DNA of 64,000 nt from Hyphodiscus hymeniophilus (GCA_016508695.1 VNKQ01000003.1:496001-560000); one strand, 5' to 3'. Shown: positions 44,375 to 56,693, counted from the stretch's first letter. Made by a program: numbers and translations. The notes: generated from the sequence alone by a model not told the origin.

Positions 44375-45729
44375 CGGAGGTACATGCCCAAATTATTGTC
44401 ACACCGCCTTAGCCGATAGGGGGTAGAATATTAAAATCGCGTTCTAGTTCTAGACGTGTATATTTTTGTTAGTAATTCCCTTAGAAACAATTACAATTAT
44501 AAAGAAATTTAGTTATATTTATAATACTTTTGTTTAGGATCCTAAATTAGGGATTCTTACAATTACAATTTATTTCCCTTCGACTCCGCGTAAACGCAAG
44601 AATGCAATAACGACTCGAGACCAAAAGCGCGATATACAAATAGCTTTAACTTATAGATTAATAACAAAGCAAATTATATAATTACTAGATCTAACTTAGC
44701 GTTAAGTCCTTTACGCTCTCGATACTCTTCTTACTCCGCAATATAAGAAAGCCGGTCGCCCTCTTATCCTTAATACTAAACAACGCTAGCACCTAGTCGA
44801 ATTCATTTGCAAATCGAAGTATAACTAACGAATAAACTACTAAGAGTTAGTGCGAGAATTCTATTATTAGGACGCAAGATATAAAGCAATTAAATTAGCT
44901 TTTAATCGAGAGAGATTTTACTTTCGTTGGGCTATGCGTAAGCTACTAATCTCTAAGAAGAATTGAAAGCTTTGTCTTACGTTTGCAAAGGAGTATAAGA
45001 CCTAGAACTTCCGTTTATAGTACTCGATTCTCTAGTCCGATAAGACTTAGATTACGGACAGAAAGCATCGAAAAACACGGGTTATGCGTCGACTAGGTAA
45101 AGAATAGGACGAGACGTGTATTAAAGATAAGATATAACGAAAGAAGGGCTAGATATAGTAGGGTTGCTTTTATAAGAATATAAAGGGACTAGGCTTCTTT
45201 TAAGGGAAGGAATAGGGAACGATAAGAGGAGTAACGTATCGAACTCACATAATACCGATTGTCGCAAAGTATATAAGTCGAATATAAGCCTTATAAGGAA
45301 TAGAACGAGAGCTTCTTTTTATATAAGACGGCGCGCTAGGTTATACCGCAAAAGAAATAAAAGCGTTACTTATACAACTCGGGATTCTTATTATTAAATA
45401 GCCTCCTTATTCTCCCGATTTAAACCCAATAGAGACGCTTTAGAAACATATAAAGGAGTAGTTGCAACTCTATTATAGGGAGTATAACTTTTGGTCGTAC
45501 GCAGAGCAAAAGGAGAAAATTATAGTTGCGTGGGAGGCAATTGTAACTCTAGGATTATTAAGAGAGTTAATTAAAAGTATACTAGCACGTATATAAGTAG
45601 TTATCGACGCAAATAGCAAGTTTACAAGGTATTAATAAGTTAATAATAATAGAAATCAAGTACTTAACATTTCTGCCGGGAATTCTGCCATTTAAGGCGG
45701 TGTGACAATAATTTGGGCATGTACCTCCG
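44375..45729 (+). mobile_element. Tc1/mariner DNA transposon, RIP-degraded
   Basis: A 1355-bp element bounded by perfect 37-bp terminal inverted repeats (44375-44411 and 45693-45729). Each begins CGGAGGTACATGCCC at the outer end, and both are flanked by the TA dinucleotide (44373-44374 and 45730-45731), the target-site duplication of the superfamily. The interior is AT-rich, full of TA, and carries one decayed transposase in the plus orientation. The contrast between GC-balanced ends and the mutated interior is the pattern left by repeat-induced point mutation. The element looks non-autonomous, but the ends could still be moved by a transposase made elsewhere. Confidence 0.9.
44570..45636 (+). 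pseudogene. Decayed Tc1-family transposase
   Basis: Plus-strand frames carry the degraded transposase; the start is uncertain. The clearest part, about 45400-45636, reads PPYSPDLNPIETL (the conserved string holding the last catalytic acid of the DDE triad), then KEKIIVAWEAIVTLGLLREL and IDANSKFTRY before the terminal TAA. In-frame TAG codons fall where the family has Trp (just before PPYSPD and just after PIETL), which is what G-to-A change at TGG produces. Earlier parts are more damaged (a weak AGRPLIL-like string near 44750, FYFRWAMR near 44930). It cannot encode an active enzyme as it stands. Confidence 0.8.
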
Positions 45730-45731
45730 TA

Positions 45732-46335
45732 ACTCCGTGAATGGGTCCATGACGCTGCCAAGGCTGACAAGGTATGCAAGCCTCGCGTGGCTTTGCTTGT
45801 GTCTCGTCCAGCCAATGAGACCTCTTCCTGGACAAGGCGCAGCGCATCGTTCCAAATAATTGTTGCTTCCCGGGATAGCGGGCTTCTTCGCACGTAGAAG
45901 GAAACGATGATGATGAGATGAGGCAAAAGGGGGGATGGATGCTGATTATCTCTGGTCGAGGCTGGACTGAGTCCGGACTGGACGGAAGGCTGAGTAAAGA
46001 ACCGTCATGGGAATCAACAACTGACGACGTTTATAATCACAAACAAAATACGTGTTGCTGCATAGAATACTACGCTGAGTGTTCACATATATTAAATACA
46101 CTATTGCCAGTGAGTAGTGAAAGCACCAAGGCTTTCCCCTTGGCAGAAACGGCATTGACCCCTCAGACTTTTATTTACCACGCCTCCTGCATTTGCCCCC
46201 TCGCAAGTACTGAAACCTCGCCGTTAAAGTACCTTCGTACATCTGACGCATCTCACTTCAACGTCACTCGACTCCTACAGTACAACATACATTTCCCCTC
46301 TTCCACTCGACTTACGATCGCGTACATACTTTAAA
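45732..46335. other. Intergenic region right of the transposon
   Basis: 0.6 kb. Ordinary base composition returns immediately after the element. The right half is the promoter of the next gene (CT-rich before the ATG). No gene seen. Confidence 0.4.
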
Positions 46336-47495
46336 ATGTGGTTCAAGCTCGACACCATAACAGTAGGCTTCCTACTCCTATCCTCCTACACACCGATATC
46401 AGCGCATCCACAACCCATCACCGACATTCAACTCGTCGCTGAATCCGCCATCAACGAGCGCGCCGACTTCGCAGACACGAGCGATTTATGGAAGCGCAAA
46501 GGCGGTGGTGGGAAGGGCGGTAAGGGTGGAAGCTCGAGTTCAAGCTCGAGCAGTTCATCTTCTGGGTACGTACCTTCTGGCTCCGATGCGCTCGTGAACA
46601 TGGAGTGGGAGAGACGAGAGAAGATTCTGTCCCAAGTAGGAGCGGAAGCGTGGAAGACGATGTGCTTGAACGGTCGAGAGAACGAAGTACGCCTTCGATC
46701 GTTGGTGTTGAGGAGCCAAGTGGAGAAGGAAGTCCTCCCCAACGGCGAGGGTTTACTGCAGCCATCATGATGATTATGGGAATATCTAGAGGGCATGCAC
46801 ATAGTGGTCAACCGAAATCTAACGTTGTTTCTAGTTCTGGATCTTCCTCATCCTCGTCTTCAGGCAAAGGCTCAACGTCTTCTAACACAGGTGGAGCGAC
46901 AAGGCAAGGATCCGGAGTACAACCATCATATGGTGGCGGACGATACTATGGTGGTGGAGCAACGAGCCCATATCGGTCCGGTCTGGCCTCTCCTCTTGGC
47001 CTGTCCGCCGTCTTCCTGGGAGCAGGTGCACTAGCTGTCTACCCCGGATTCTGGCTGTACGGTGCATACGGATACAATTACCATAACCCCTACGCCTTCC
47101 GAAACCACTCAGCTACCAACAGCACGGACAACGACAACAAGTCTACGCGGGACATCTGGATCAACGCTCTTGTCGAGAGACAAGACACCGGCGTCAACCA
47201 GACTAAGCCCGTCACTTGCCTCTGTGCCGCGTACTCGGAGTGTGGATGCGACGATAACGGAAACACTACCTTCTTGGATGCCTTGATCGGCGATGGAAGC
47301 TACGCAAACCTGAACAAGAGCGTCGTCAACGTCGCCGATATCAACGGAACGAGCACCATCGTTCTCAACGGCACATTACCCAACGGGACCACTACAAGCG
47401 GCGGGACCGACAATGCCAGTGGTGCGGAGCTGGTGCAGGCGAGTGGATGGTTGGTCATGGTTGCGTTGATTGGGTGCACAGTCTTCTTGGTCTAA
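46336..47495 (+). CDS. Secreted or GPI-type Ser/Gly-rich protein, unknown function
   Basis: Predicted exons 46336-46565 and 46835-47495 give 296 residues. The join runs through a Ser tract (SSSSSG to SGSSSSSSSGKG). A signal peptide is visible (DTITVGFLLLSSYTPISAHP), then KRKGGGGKGGKGG with a KR dibasic site, a Ser-rich stretch, a Gly/Tyr-rich stretch (YGGGRYYGGG), and a hydrophobic segment (GLSAVFLGAGALAVYPGFWL). The C-terminal domain has the cysteine cluster TCLCAAYSECGCDD and many N-x-S/T sites, and ends in a hydrophobic tail (WLVMVALIGCTVFLV), suggesting a GPI or tail anchor. I remember this as a DUF7732-type fungal protein, unverified. The intron is 269 nt, much longer than others here, and mostly open in another frame. 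Confidence 0.75.
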
Positions 47496-48027
47496 AGAAA
47501 AGGCGTCTAACATGGCACGAATACGTCGAAGTTTTTTCTTTACCTCCTTTTCTTTTGGTTGGGCGGAGACTGGATGGAAGGCTTGTGGTATATTCTGGTT
47601 CGTACATACGGAGGTATTCCCATGGCGTTCCGGTTTTCGTGGGTAATGACTTATGCCCATGTATTTGTATAACTTGAAGTTTTAGAAGAGATGAGAACCG
47701 CGAGGGTCTAGAATGAAATGAATAATATGAAGACGTTTCAATGCATTATGGTTGCTGAGATCTTGAGACTGAGATTGAATCTTGCATCCACAGTATACTG
47801 TCACTTACTCGTAGCAGTCATGGCAATCTCATGATGGTCAAGTTTTCATTTACAGAATACTACCTATAGGCTAGCAACGCTGGGACCGAAAGCGTATCCG
47901 TAACTGACTTCCTAGCAGTCACATCGTGATGCCATTACATCCATCATGACCACCTAATGCATTGACCTCATAGCTCTCATAAGTCTACCCTCATGTCTCA
48001 TCTTCATAACATATCCCTCATAACACA
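47496..48027. other. Convergent intergenic region
   Basis: 0.53 kb between converging 3' ends. No gene seen. Confidence 0.45.
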
Positions 48028-49370
48028 TCATCTCAAGAGTTGCTCAATAGCACCCTGAACACTGCCGCCACTTCGTCTTAAAGCCTCCACGTTCCGATCA
48101 AAGTCAAAGAATCCCATATCGTTCAGCTGCCTCAACTGGCTCTCGTATCTCTCCTCGGGCGGTCTCGTATCAGCGGGCGGTGGAGGACTCGACGCACCAC
48201 CTGCACCAGCAGCACCAGCACCGCCAAACCCGCCAGGACCAAAAAGATCTCCCATGCGACCACCTTGCATCATCTGCATGGCTTGCTGCATCATTTCTGG
48301 AGTCATGGGTGGCATGCCAGGTATTTGGAAGGGGTTTGCACCGGCTGCTCCTGCGTTACCAAATAAGGATGCAAACGGGTTGGCGGCATTGGCATCAGCG
48401 TTGGCACCTGGCGTCCCCTGACCTGCTGATCCAGGCGCTGGCGGAGTTTGTACGGGTGTTTGACCAGCACCTCCAGGTTGACCAAATAACGAAGCGAAGG
48501 GGTTTCCAGCTCCTGCTCCGCCTGCAAATGGGTTTGGAGGTAAGGAAGGATTACTGCTGGCCGCGCCAGATGGTGTATTATCTGTGGCTCCAGGAGCAGG
48601 GAAAGCGCTCGCACCACCTCCGAATCCTGGCATCATTCTCCGCATAGCGGCTGCCTGTCGCATCATATCGGGGTTGGTCATCATTTGTCTAAACTCGGGC
48701 GAGGAGAGGATTTGGCGAGCGTTGGGGTTGTTGCGCAGCATGGGGTTTTGGTTGATCATCATGTCGACCATGGCGGGGTTGTTGAGAGCTTCGTTCATCA
48801 TTTGTTGCATGTTGGGGTCGTTCAGTATGTTTGCCATGTCATCTTCACTGGGTGGCGCACCCATCTGTACTCGTCAGCACGAGGTAAGACATGATCTCAC
48901 GGGTTCCAACTTACTCCGCCATCAGCGCCAAACATGCCAGCTCCTGGAAGTCCAACATGGCCAGCGTATCGCGCACCTGTGAGGCCAGCCAACGGGTCAT
49001 TGTTTGTTCCAGCAGCCATGTTGGTTGGGACACCTGCTGCAGCTCGAGGAGCTCCTGAAGGGGAAGAGGTTGAGCTGGCAGGGTTCTGTGCTGCGTTGCT
49101 TTGCGCGCTCTTGACCATGTGGATGGTATTGCCCGCCTTGATCTTGTATGTGCTCAACGGTTCCTCGTTCTTCATAACCTTGCCTGAGTAGATCAATCGT
49201 TGTTTGTCGGCTGGGACCTTCTCGTAATCATCGCCTGCGAGCTTGGTCTTGAGGTCTAGGACGGTAGCTGTCTCTGGCATGGTGATGTTATGATTGCCTT
49301 CTGCAGAGGTCTTGACCTTGAAGTTGATGGTGGCGGCCTCGCCCTCAGCGACCGTATCTTCAGCTGCCAT
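48028..49370 (-). CDS. dsk2: Dsk2/ubiquilin shuttle factor
   Basis: Predicted minus-strand exons 48915-49370 and 48028-48864 give 430 residues. The phase-0 join reads FGADGGMGAPPSEDDMANIL. Dsk2 carries polyubiquitinated proteins to the proteasome. The UBL domain is at about 14-90 (INFKVKTSAEGNHNITMPET, LAGDDYEKVPADKQRLIYSG, IKAGNTIHMVKS). A STI1-type region follows (LNDPNMQQMMNEALNNPAMV, NPNARQILSSPEFRQMM), then Gly/Ala/Pro-rich spacers with two NPFASLFG repeats. The C-terminal UBA domain is at about 390-430 (YESQLRQLNDMGFFDFDRNV, ending GAIEQLLR). Length and order match fungal Dsk2. Confidence 0.95.
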
Positions 49371-50115
49371 TTGAATGGTAGGTGTTTATAACAAAAATGG
49401 AATGGAGGATGGCTACAGTCTTGTAGAAGAAGTGTCGAAGGGCGAATTCGCAAAGCGGAGTGAATGCTGTGGACGTAGATATCCGGTTTGTTGTTATCGA
49501 ATTGAGATAAAGAGTGAGGAGGAGGCTGAATGACGTTCAAGCCGTGCCTAAACGAGCAACGAGGGTTGTTGCTCGAGAGAAGTGACGAATCGTTGAAGAA
49601 ACTTGAGTAACCTGAGTATCGAGATAGAAACAACCGAGGATAGAGTTTTCTCAGCACAGGATTTTCCAAATGATTGGGACTGTGATCAAGATGGCAACCT
49701 TTGGACCCGGAATAGAGATATATGGACATATAAAAAACAGGACTCGTATGCTTCCATATCCATCTTTGGCCTTCTCAAGCCACGATTGAGATCTGAGCGC
49801 CACGACCTCAACCGCCTAAGAACCTTTTCAAAGCTGTACTCAGACAACGGTATGCCGGAGCATGCTTTCTTTTCTGACTTGTAGTTAGATCTAACCTCTA
49901 AATACACTTCATGGGTGAAATTCGAAGAGCAATGTCAGAGGCATGGAGCACGTGATTCGAGAATCCCTGCACGCATACTGCATAGAAGCCTCGGCCTCGG
50001 TTCCCCACGATCAGCACAACCGTATGTAAGTCAGATAGCTCGATTCAACTCTCCTTTCTTCTGTCATTTCCACTTCTTCTCCATTGAATACGTCGTGATT
50101 TTTGATACCTCCCTG
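49371..50115. other. Divergent region dsk2 / quinone oxidoreductase
   Basis: 0.75 kb. A CACGTGA motif lies at 49949-49955, about 165 bp before the oxidoreductase ATG. An open frame at 49603-49884 starts with TTG and is not called as a gene. Confidence 0.4.
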
Positions 50116-51213
50116 ATGACTACACAACTCATCACAATGCGTGGAATACAAATAAAAGAATACGTGAAGGTACTATTTCCGCTCTTCCCCTCTTCTCCAT
50201 TCATCAACACTCAGTAACAACCTCAGGGTCCACGCGAGCTCAAGGTTACAGATCTGCCTGATCCAACACCAGCCAGCGATCAATACGTAGTATCTATCCA
50301 CGCTACAGCAACGAATTTCTTTGACCTCCTCCAAATCGCCGGGAAATACCAACATCAGCCTCCTCTGCCTTGGATCTCGGGCTCCGAATTCGCAGGCGTG
50401 ATCCTCTCCGTCCCATCCTCGCTCCCCAACAAACAGACGCCAAAATACAAGGTCGGAGACAAAGTGTTCGGAGCGTCTCAGGGTGGATATGCGACCAAGG
50501 TAGCCGCGAAAGAGAACGTCTTGCACCCCGTCCCAAAAGGCTGGTCCTTCTTCGACGCAGCAGGCCTGTTCGTCACGGCTCCAACTTCGTATGGAGCTCT
50601 AGTGAATCGAGCGGGCGTCAAAAAGGGCGATTGGGTGCTCGTCCATGCTGCGGCTGGAGGAGTTGGGCTGGCTGCGGTGCAGATTGCGAAAGCGTTTGGA
50701 GCCACGGTCATAGCAACGGCTGGCACAGCGCGCAAGCTGGAAGTCGCGAAGAGCTTCGGCGCGGATTTTGCGGTCGATTATACGGACCCTACGTGGCCTG
50801 ATATTGTGAAGAAGCTTACGCCTAAGAATCGTGGCGTGGATATTGTTTATGATCCCGTCGGCTTGATCGATAAGAGCACGAAATGCATTGCGTGGAATGG
50901 TCGGCTGCTGGTGATTGGGTTTGCTGCTGGCGCCATTGAGAAGGTTGCTATGAACAAAGTGCTGTTGAAAAACATTTCTATTGTTGGGTTGCATTGGGGC
51001 GCTTATGCTATTCACGAGAAAGAGGTTATACCGCAAGTTTGGGAGGGCATTTTTAAGTTGATTGACGAGGGGAAATTCAGGGGTACTGTTTTCACAGATA
51101 AAGAATTTGTTGGATTGGACAGTGTTCCTGCTGCTTTGGAGAGTTTGGGAAGTAGAGGGACTTGGGGGAAGGTTGTGGTCAAGGTGCCGCAGGAGGGCGG
51201 GAGCAAGTTATAG
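50116..51213 (+). CDS. NAD(P)H quinone oxidoreductase, zeta-crystallin type MDR
   Basis: Predicted exons 50116-50169 and 50227-51213 give 346 residues. Starting from the second ATG (50137, MRGIQIKEYVK) gives 339, which resembles the usual family start better. It is a medium-chain reductase of the zinc-free quinone oxidoreductase group; NADPH is the expected cofactor. The fold is visible as a GroES-like N-terminal domain (ELKVTDLPDPTPASDQYVVS, HATATNFFDLLQIAGKY, PLPWISGSEFAGVI, KYKVGDKVFG) and a Rossmann domain (DWVLVHAAAGGVGLAAVQIA, then GATVIATAGTARKLEVAKSF). It ends GTWGKVVVKV, the common terminus. The catalytic-zinc cysteines of alcohol dehydrogenases are absent. Physiological substrate unknown. 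Confidence 0.9.
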
Positions 51214-51491
51214 ATCTAGGTTCAGATTACATCTGCTGGATTTTCACCGAATATGTAACAAGTTTTTGGCAACTTCCCGAATGATTTGGCACAACTCCAT
51301 CGTTCTATTTACTTTCGAGGTCTTTATGATTCCGTCTCCATCGACACGAACTTTTAAGACCATCAAACCTTCTCCACCGAAACAGCAACGCTTATCTATT
51401 CAACATTCATAACATCATAACACAACTCAGATGCGGCACCATCATATCTCAACCCTCGATGACGCTCATATGCAATTCTCGATGAGCTCGT

Positions 51492-54400
51492 CTACCAATC
51501 ATCCTCATCGGTATGTCTCTCCTGCAGAGCACTCTGTCTCGCCTTCAAAGCCGCCGCCAACCCACCAGCCAAACTAGGCGTAGGCGTACTTCTCCCGCTA
51601 TTCTCACCACTACCGCTATCGTTCAAGCTCATACCTGAATCCCTCGGTGCGGGAAGAGGGGCAGGCTTGCGACCTGCTGCTGGCCTCTTCGCTGGGGGGC
51701 CGGAGGGGTAGGCTTGCCTCGAACGGCGGATCCGTTTGCACCAATCGGTCGAGACATGCCTGCTGGTGGAGGTGGCGGCGGAGTGGGACGGACGACGGCA
51801 ACTGGTGGTGGTGGTGGGGGTGCTTCTTCTTTAAGATATGCTGAAGGAGCCCAGCCCTGACCTGCCGATGTCTTGGCGAGCCACCAACCTGGTTCCGTTA
51901 GTCTTATGAATCGAAGGTTAGGAATGGATCTTACCGTTATTCTCTTTTTGAATGATAGTGACGAGTTCATCTTTCACAATGGAAATCTCATTTGCACTCT
52001 GGCCGGCGAAGTCATAGAGCACACGGTATTGTGGCTCCCGTGGCGCAGCTGGGGGAGGAGGTGGTGGTACCTGTCGTGCAGACGAGACAGAAGAGGTATT
52101 TCTTGTATGGCTTGGAATGGCGGCTGCTGCAGGTTGAGGAAGGGGTTTGGACTGTATGGCGGCGGATGTTTGAGCGACGGGTTTCGTGTTTCTAGCTCCG
52201 TTGGACAACTTTGAAGGTCGTCCACCAGGTCCACCAGGTCGGATAAGTCGACCTTTGGTGAAAGGCTTGGCTGGAACAGGCTTCCCCTTGGGCAACGGAC
52301 GCGATACCGAGCTCGGAGACTCTCCTTGCGTGGTGTGGACTGTTGCGCTCTTGTAGAAATCGTCTCTCATCGTTGAATCCTTAACCACTTTAATCAGTTG
52401 GATCTTGTTAGGCTTCTTGGCATATTCAATTGAACCCGAAATCTTCAATTGGAATCCTCCAGGCATAGCGGATTGCATGTGAGTGAACAGCTCGGTTTTC
52501 AACGGGCAAACAAGTAAGGGATCAGCTTCCTGTGGAGAGCCAACGCCCAAGGAGAACCAATCATCGCGGCATGTCGAGACGCTGACGAATTTGATTGCGC
52601 CAAGAGGAATAGCACGCTCAATAGCGATCTGGACCTGCTTCTGGACAACCTGTTGTGTGATGATATAGAATTTGCCTCGGGTGAGGACGAATATGCGAGG
52701 CACGGTCTTACTCGATCGACCGAACTTAGTCTCGAGAAGCTCACCACGACAGGAGAAGAGAACTTTCTCGTTCGCAGGAAGGTTGACTGCAGTACGAACT
52801 CGAGAACCAGGTCCAGTCGCGGCAGCCACACCAAGATAGTCGCCCATGAATCGTCTGGAGCCAAGAAGACTGAATCTTCGTCGCTCCTTGCGTCCTTGGA
52901 GGACTTTGTGGCCACGTTCTCGAAGTTCAAGGAATTCTGCTCCGACCCTCTTCTTTCTCCATACTCGCTGAATACGAGTAGCAGCCTCAATTCGGATGCG
53001 TAAATAAGCTCTCCATATACGTTGAATACGAATCGCCATGTTGTGCCAGTATCGATCTCGCATGTGTTCTAGGGCAAACAAAGTCTCTGGGGCTTTGATG
53101 AAAGCTTTGCTGACGCCCATTTGGAACTCCTCAGCAGGAATACTCGTATCCTTCAGGATTTGTTTGGCACCAGACTTCGCATCTCCAGTCCAGGTGTAAT
53201 CACCAGCGTAAGAAGTCGCTGGAGAGAGAAGATAGAACCGTTCAACGAATTTGTCGAAAGTTTGACGATATGCGAATCCAGCTCTTCGAATCCGAACATT
53301 CTCCTGAAGTCCCAAATACTTGATTTGATGCAGGACGTTGGGAACATTGTACTCGGATGGCGACTTATTCTCGTTGGGCTTGATGGTTCTGATATAGGAC
53401 GGCTGTGCTTTCGTCAAAGTTGCCACAAGTTCGTTGGCTGAGGTCCTGATCTTGTCTCCTGCTGTTGGTGGGGCCTTTCTGTTGTCCTGGTCGACTTGAT
53501 TGGGGAAAATGTTGTGAATGAATTGGTTTTGGCTTTGGCCAAACAGATTGAGGAGGCCCTTTAGAAGTTGATCTTTATTCTTGTCCGTAATGCCGTCAAC
53601 AGTATAACTCACATCTCCTGCATAGTGCTTGATGATGAAGGCGCCCTGGCGAGGGATTAAATGGGGATTTGACATTCCGTTAATGGTTTGCGCGAACGTC
53701 CGGTCGCATGCAGCAGGGTCTGCATGAGCAGTCTTCGTTGCATCCTTCAAGGCAGAAAAGACACCAACAGGCCTGACTGACTCGATCAGGTCACACACAA
53801 TCTTATTGTCGAAATACTTGATTGGGCTCCATTGAATCTGCTCCCTTGCGTATTCTTCTTGTTCAGCTTTCAGGGTAAGTTGGATGAAGATCTGCTGCAG
53901 CTTCTCGTTGACATAATTGATACAGAGCTGTTCAAAGCTGTTCTTCTCGAAAATCTCAAAGCCGTAGATATCAAGGATTCCAATCGAGTTTGACATGGCC
54001 CCACGAGCCTTTAACGATACATTGACACGCTCTACAATCCAATCGAAGAGATTGTTGTAGATTGCCTTTGATAACGCGTCTCGAGTGGCCAGAGCTTGGG
54101 CAGGATTTGCAGGGGATTCGATGACTTCCCCATTACGAGGAGTGAGAATGCGAATCGTAATAGCTTGGACAACATGTGCCGGGTCGACTTCCAGGAGATA
54201 TGCCAAGAAATTGACCACTGACTCGTCAACAACTGTTGCGTATCCATCTTTGTCCTCCTTGAACTGAATATTGCCAGTCCATAGGATTGCAGCCAACATT
54301 CGGAATATGTCATCCTGCTCTGCTTGTGACAACCCGATGACCTTCATCGCGTTAAGAGTATCCTGGTACTCGGCCAAATCATCGATTCCGTCAACGTCAT

Positions 54401-55431
54401 AGCACTTCGATTTGCTTGTGTATCCATATTTGTCTGGTGTCTGAACCCCAAATTGGTCTCTGTAGCTCTTTGAAGCGCCCTTGGTGAATTGGTAGAATAT
54501 GTGGAAGTTTCGTTCGTTCATGATTTGACCCACTACTCTTGACTGCTCAAGCAGGTAGTTCGTAATGTCTGCACCAACGGGTTCTCCTTGACTATTAAAT
54601 TGCAATGACAGATACTTGCCGAATCGTGAGGAGTTGTTGTTCCGTAATGTCTTTGCATTGCCAAAAGACTCCAATAAAGGATTAGTAGCGAGTACCATAT
54701 CTTTAATCTCCTGAATCGATGAATTGGATCCTCCAGAAACATTGGCGATATACTGCATAATTCGCTTCGCCGCTTCCGTCTTTCCAGCTCCAGATTCTCC
54801 TGAAATAATGACACATTGATTTTCTTTGTATGCGTTCATGTTGTAGTATGATGCTTCGGCAATAGCAAAAACGTGGGGGGGCATCTAGGAACATCAGCAA
54901 AAAGTTCCGGGGCAAAACACAAACGTTCGACCAACCTCCAAACGATTCTTCCCCTTGTAGCTGTCCAGAACCTCGTCTGTGTAAATCCCCACTAACAACA
55001 ATCAGCAATGGCACTCGGCTGTACAATAAGCAGTACTTACAGTCCCGGAAAGGGTTGACGGAGACAAGCACATGTCCGATGTATGTCTATTGCCAATGTT
55101 AGCAAACGATTCCCTCCTAAGTCCGTAATGTTGTATTAGGGCGCATACGTAGATCTCCCCATTGTCAAATCGAATCTTCAAGTTGTCATTTATGGCTTCG
55201 TTTGTGACTTTGCTGATCAATGTGAGATCCGACACTCCAACTTCCTTCTTCTTCTTCGCATCAAATGTTGCCTTCTTGATATTTGGCTGACTGCTACCGG
55301 AGGCACCGCCGCGCGCTGCAGAGGGGCCATTGTTCGCTGCTTTCTCTCCTTTCGGACGTCGACTGATACCCTGCATGAATTATACTGTCAGTGACTCTGC
55401 AAGCATGCTGAGGGGTACGGAACCTTACCAT
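51492..55431 (-). CDS. myoA: Class I myosin (Myo1/MyoA)
   Basis: Predicted minus-strand exons 55429-55431 (ATG only), 55149-55370, 55041-55086, 54936-54991, 51935-54884 and 51492-51888 give about 1224 residues if one missing base is allowed for. Class I myosin drives actin patches and endocytosis at hyphal tips. The motor has the P-loop GESGAGKT, switch I NNNSSRFGKY and switch II ILDIYGFEIF. The TEDS-rule position lies after the actin-binding part. Two IQ-type motifs (IRIQRIWRAYLRIR, AATRIQRVWRKKR), a TH1 domain, a basic Pro-rich linker and an SH3 domain (YRVLYDFAGQSANEISIVKD, WWLAKTSAGQGWAPSAYL) follow. After the SH3 the Pro-rich tail changes frame at a run of six G (51694-51699, plus strand). 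The conserved tail KRPAAGRKPAPLPAPRDSG to TDEDDW lies in the next frame. Read literally, the protein stops near 51629. Confidence 0.92.
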
Positions 55432-56693
55432 CGTGAATGTCTACCCCAAAGTGAACTCGGCTGCTTCAGGATGATCGCTTCAGGATGCGCCGCGATCTTA
55501 GGGGTTCTGCAGAAGCTGTCCTTTATTGGAAGTCTCTTTATGTAAATGGGAACAACACCGCCGTACACGATCAGGTCGCATTAAGAGATATTGCTGTGCA
55601 TTTGGAATCAAATAATATAAACGGTCGGCAATAATTCAGCGGTAACTCAGCCGAAACGATGCTTACCCCTAATCACGTGATGCACACCCAAACGTCATGC
55701 TCGAACTCAGCCTCACATTCGTTACGAATCCTTTGAACCGCCACTTTTGCCCTTCTTCTGAATGAGAAGTGTTGAATCAATATGGACTCCAGTTCTCTAT
55801 AAGATTGGATAGATTTTTGGAGAACCAATTTATCTAATAACTGTTACGTTCCAAGTGAAACACTTGACAGGAAAGTTTCCTCTGATTTCCATGAACAGTT
55901 ATGCCGCAGGTGTCACAGATTATAAAGAGAGATTGTCAAATTGATTTTGACCTTCTTGTCTCTGGAATGATGTCTTTGTCCATGTCTGCGAATCTCTGAA
56001 GGGATGGGTATCTAATGATTCTGATCACAAAAAAGGCAGCTAGTATCTGATCTATTGAGAAAAGAGTGAGGCGATGAGAAATCTCTTTTCTTCATCGCTG
56101 TGCATCCGCATTGAACTATTGTTGACTGGGGATCACTATTCAGAGGCTCCGGTTGATTTAATACTGAATGTCTATCAGTTATTCAATTCACAGTCGGGAT
56201 GTCCAGATATAGTGAGCAATTGAGAGGTTGGATGAAGTTCGGTACTCGAGATCATAAGTCAATTCCACATTACTTACAAGTTGCAATAAATCAGATAGTT
56301 CAAGGCCATCAGTATGATGTGTGACGCTTGCTGCAGCCTATGTGGGTAGCACAGGCCGGTCCTAGAAGTAGCGCTCATTACATACCGATTATACTCCACT
56401 CAGAGCCATATACGTATCACTCGCCATAGTTGGCAGGCGAGAAAACATTATTTTTTGCTTCCATTCAGCCTAATCAAGTCGTGTTATAGTTCCTACTGTG
56501 GGAGCTGATAATCTGGGTCGGACAAAGACTTGTTGAATCTAGAAAGAAGGAGCTGCTTTGAGAATGGCTATGAGATAAGAGGAATTAATTTCATGAGGGC
56601 TATCTATGCACTTGAGATGCTCCATCCACATCTTTCCTTGTGAGCAATAGGGCCAGGGACAGGCTATGTGTCAGTATCCCTTTCACCCTCCAT
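55432..56693. other. Intergenic region upstream of myosin
   Basis: 1.26 kb. TCACGTGA at 55673-55680 lies about 240 bp upstream of the myosin ATG. The left part is AT-rich. No gene seen. Confidence 0.45.

Noticed and set aside
49603..49884. 93-codon frame between dsk2 and the oxidoreductase
   Set aside because: Starts at TTG in a promoter region; no homology recognised.
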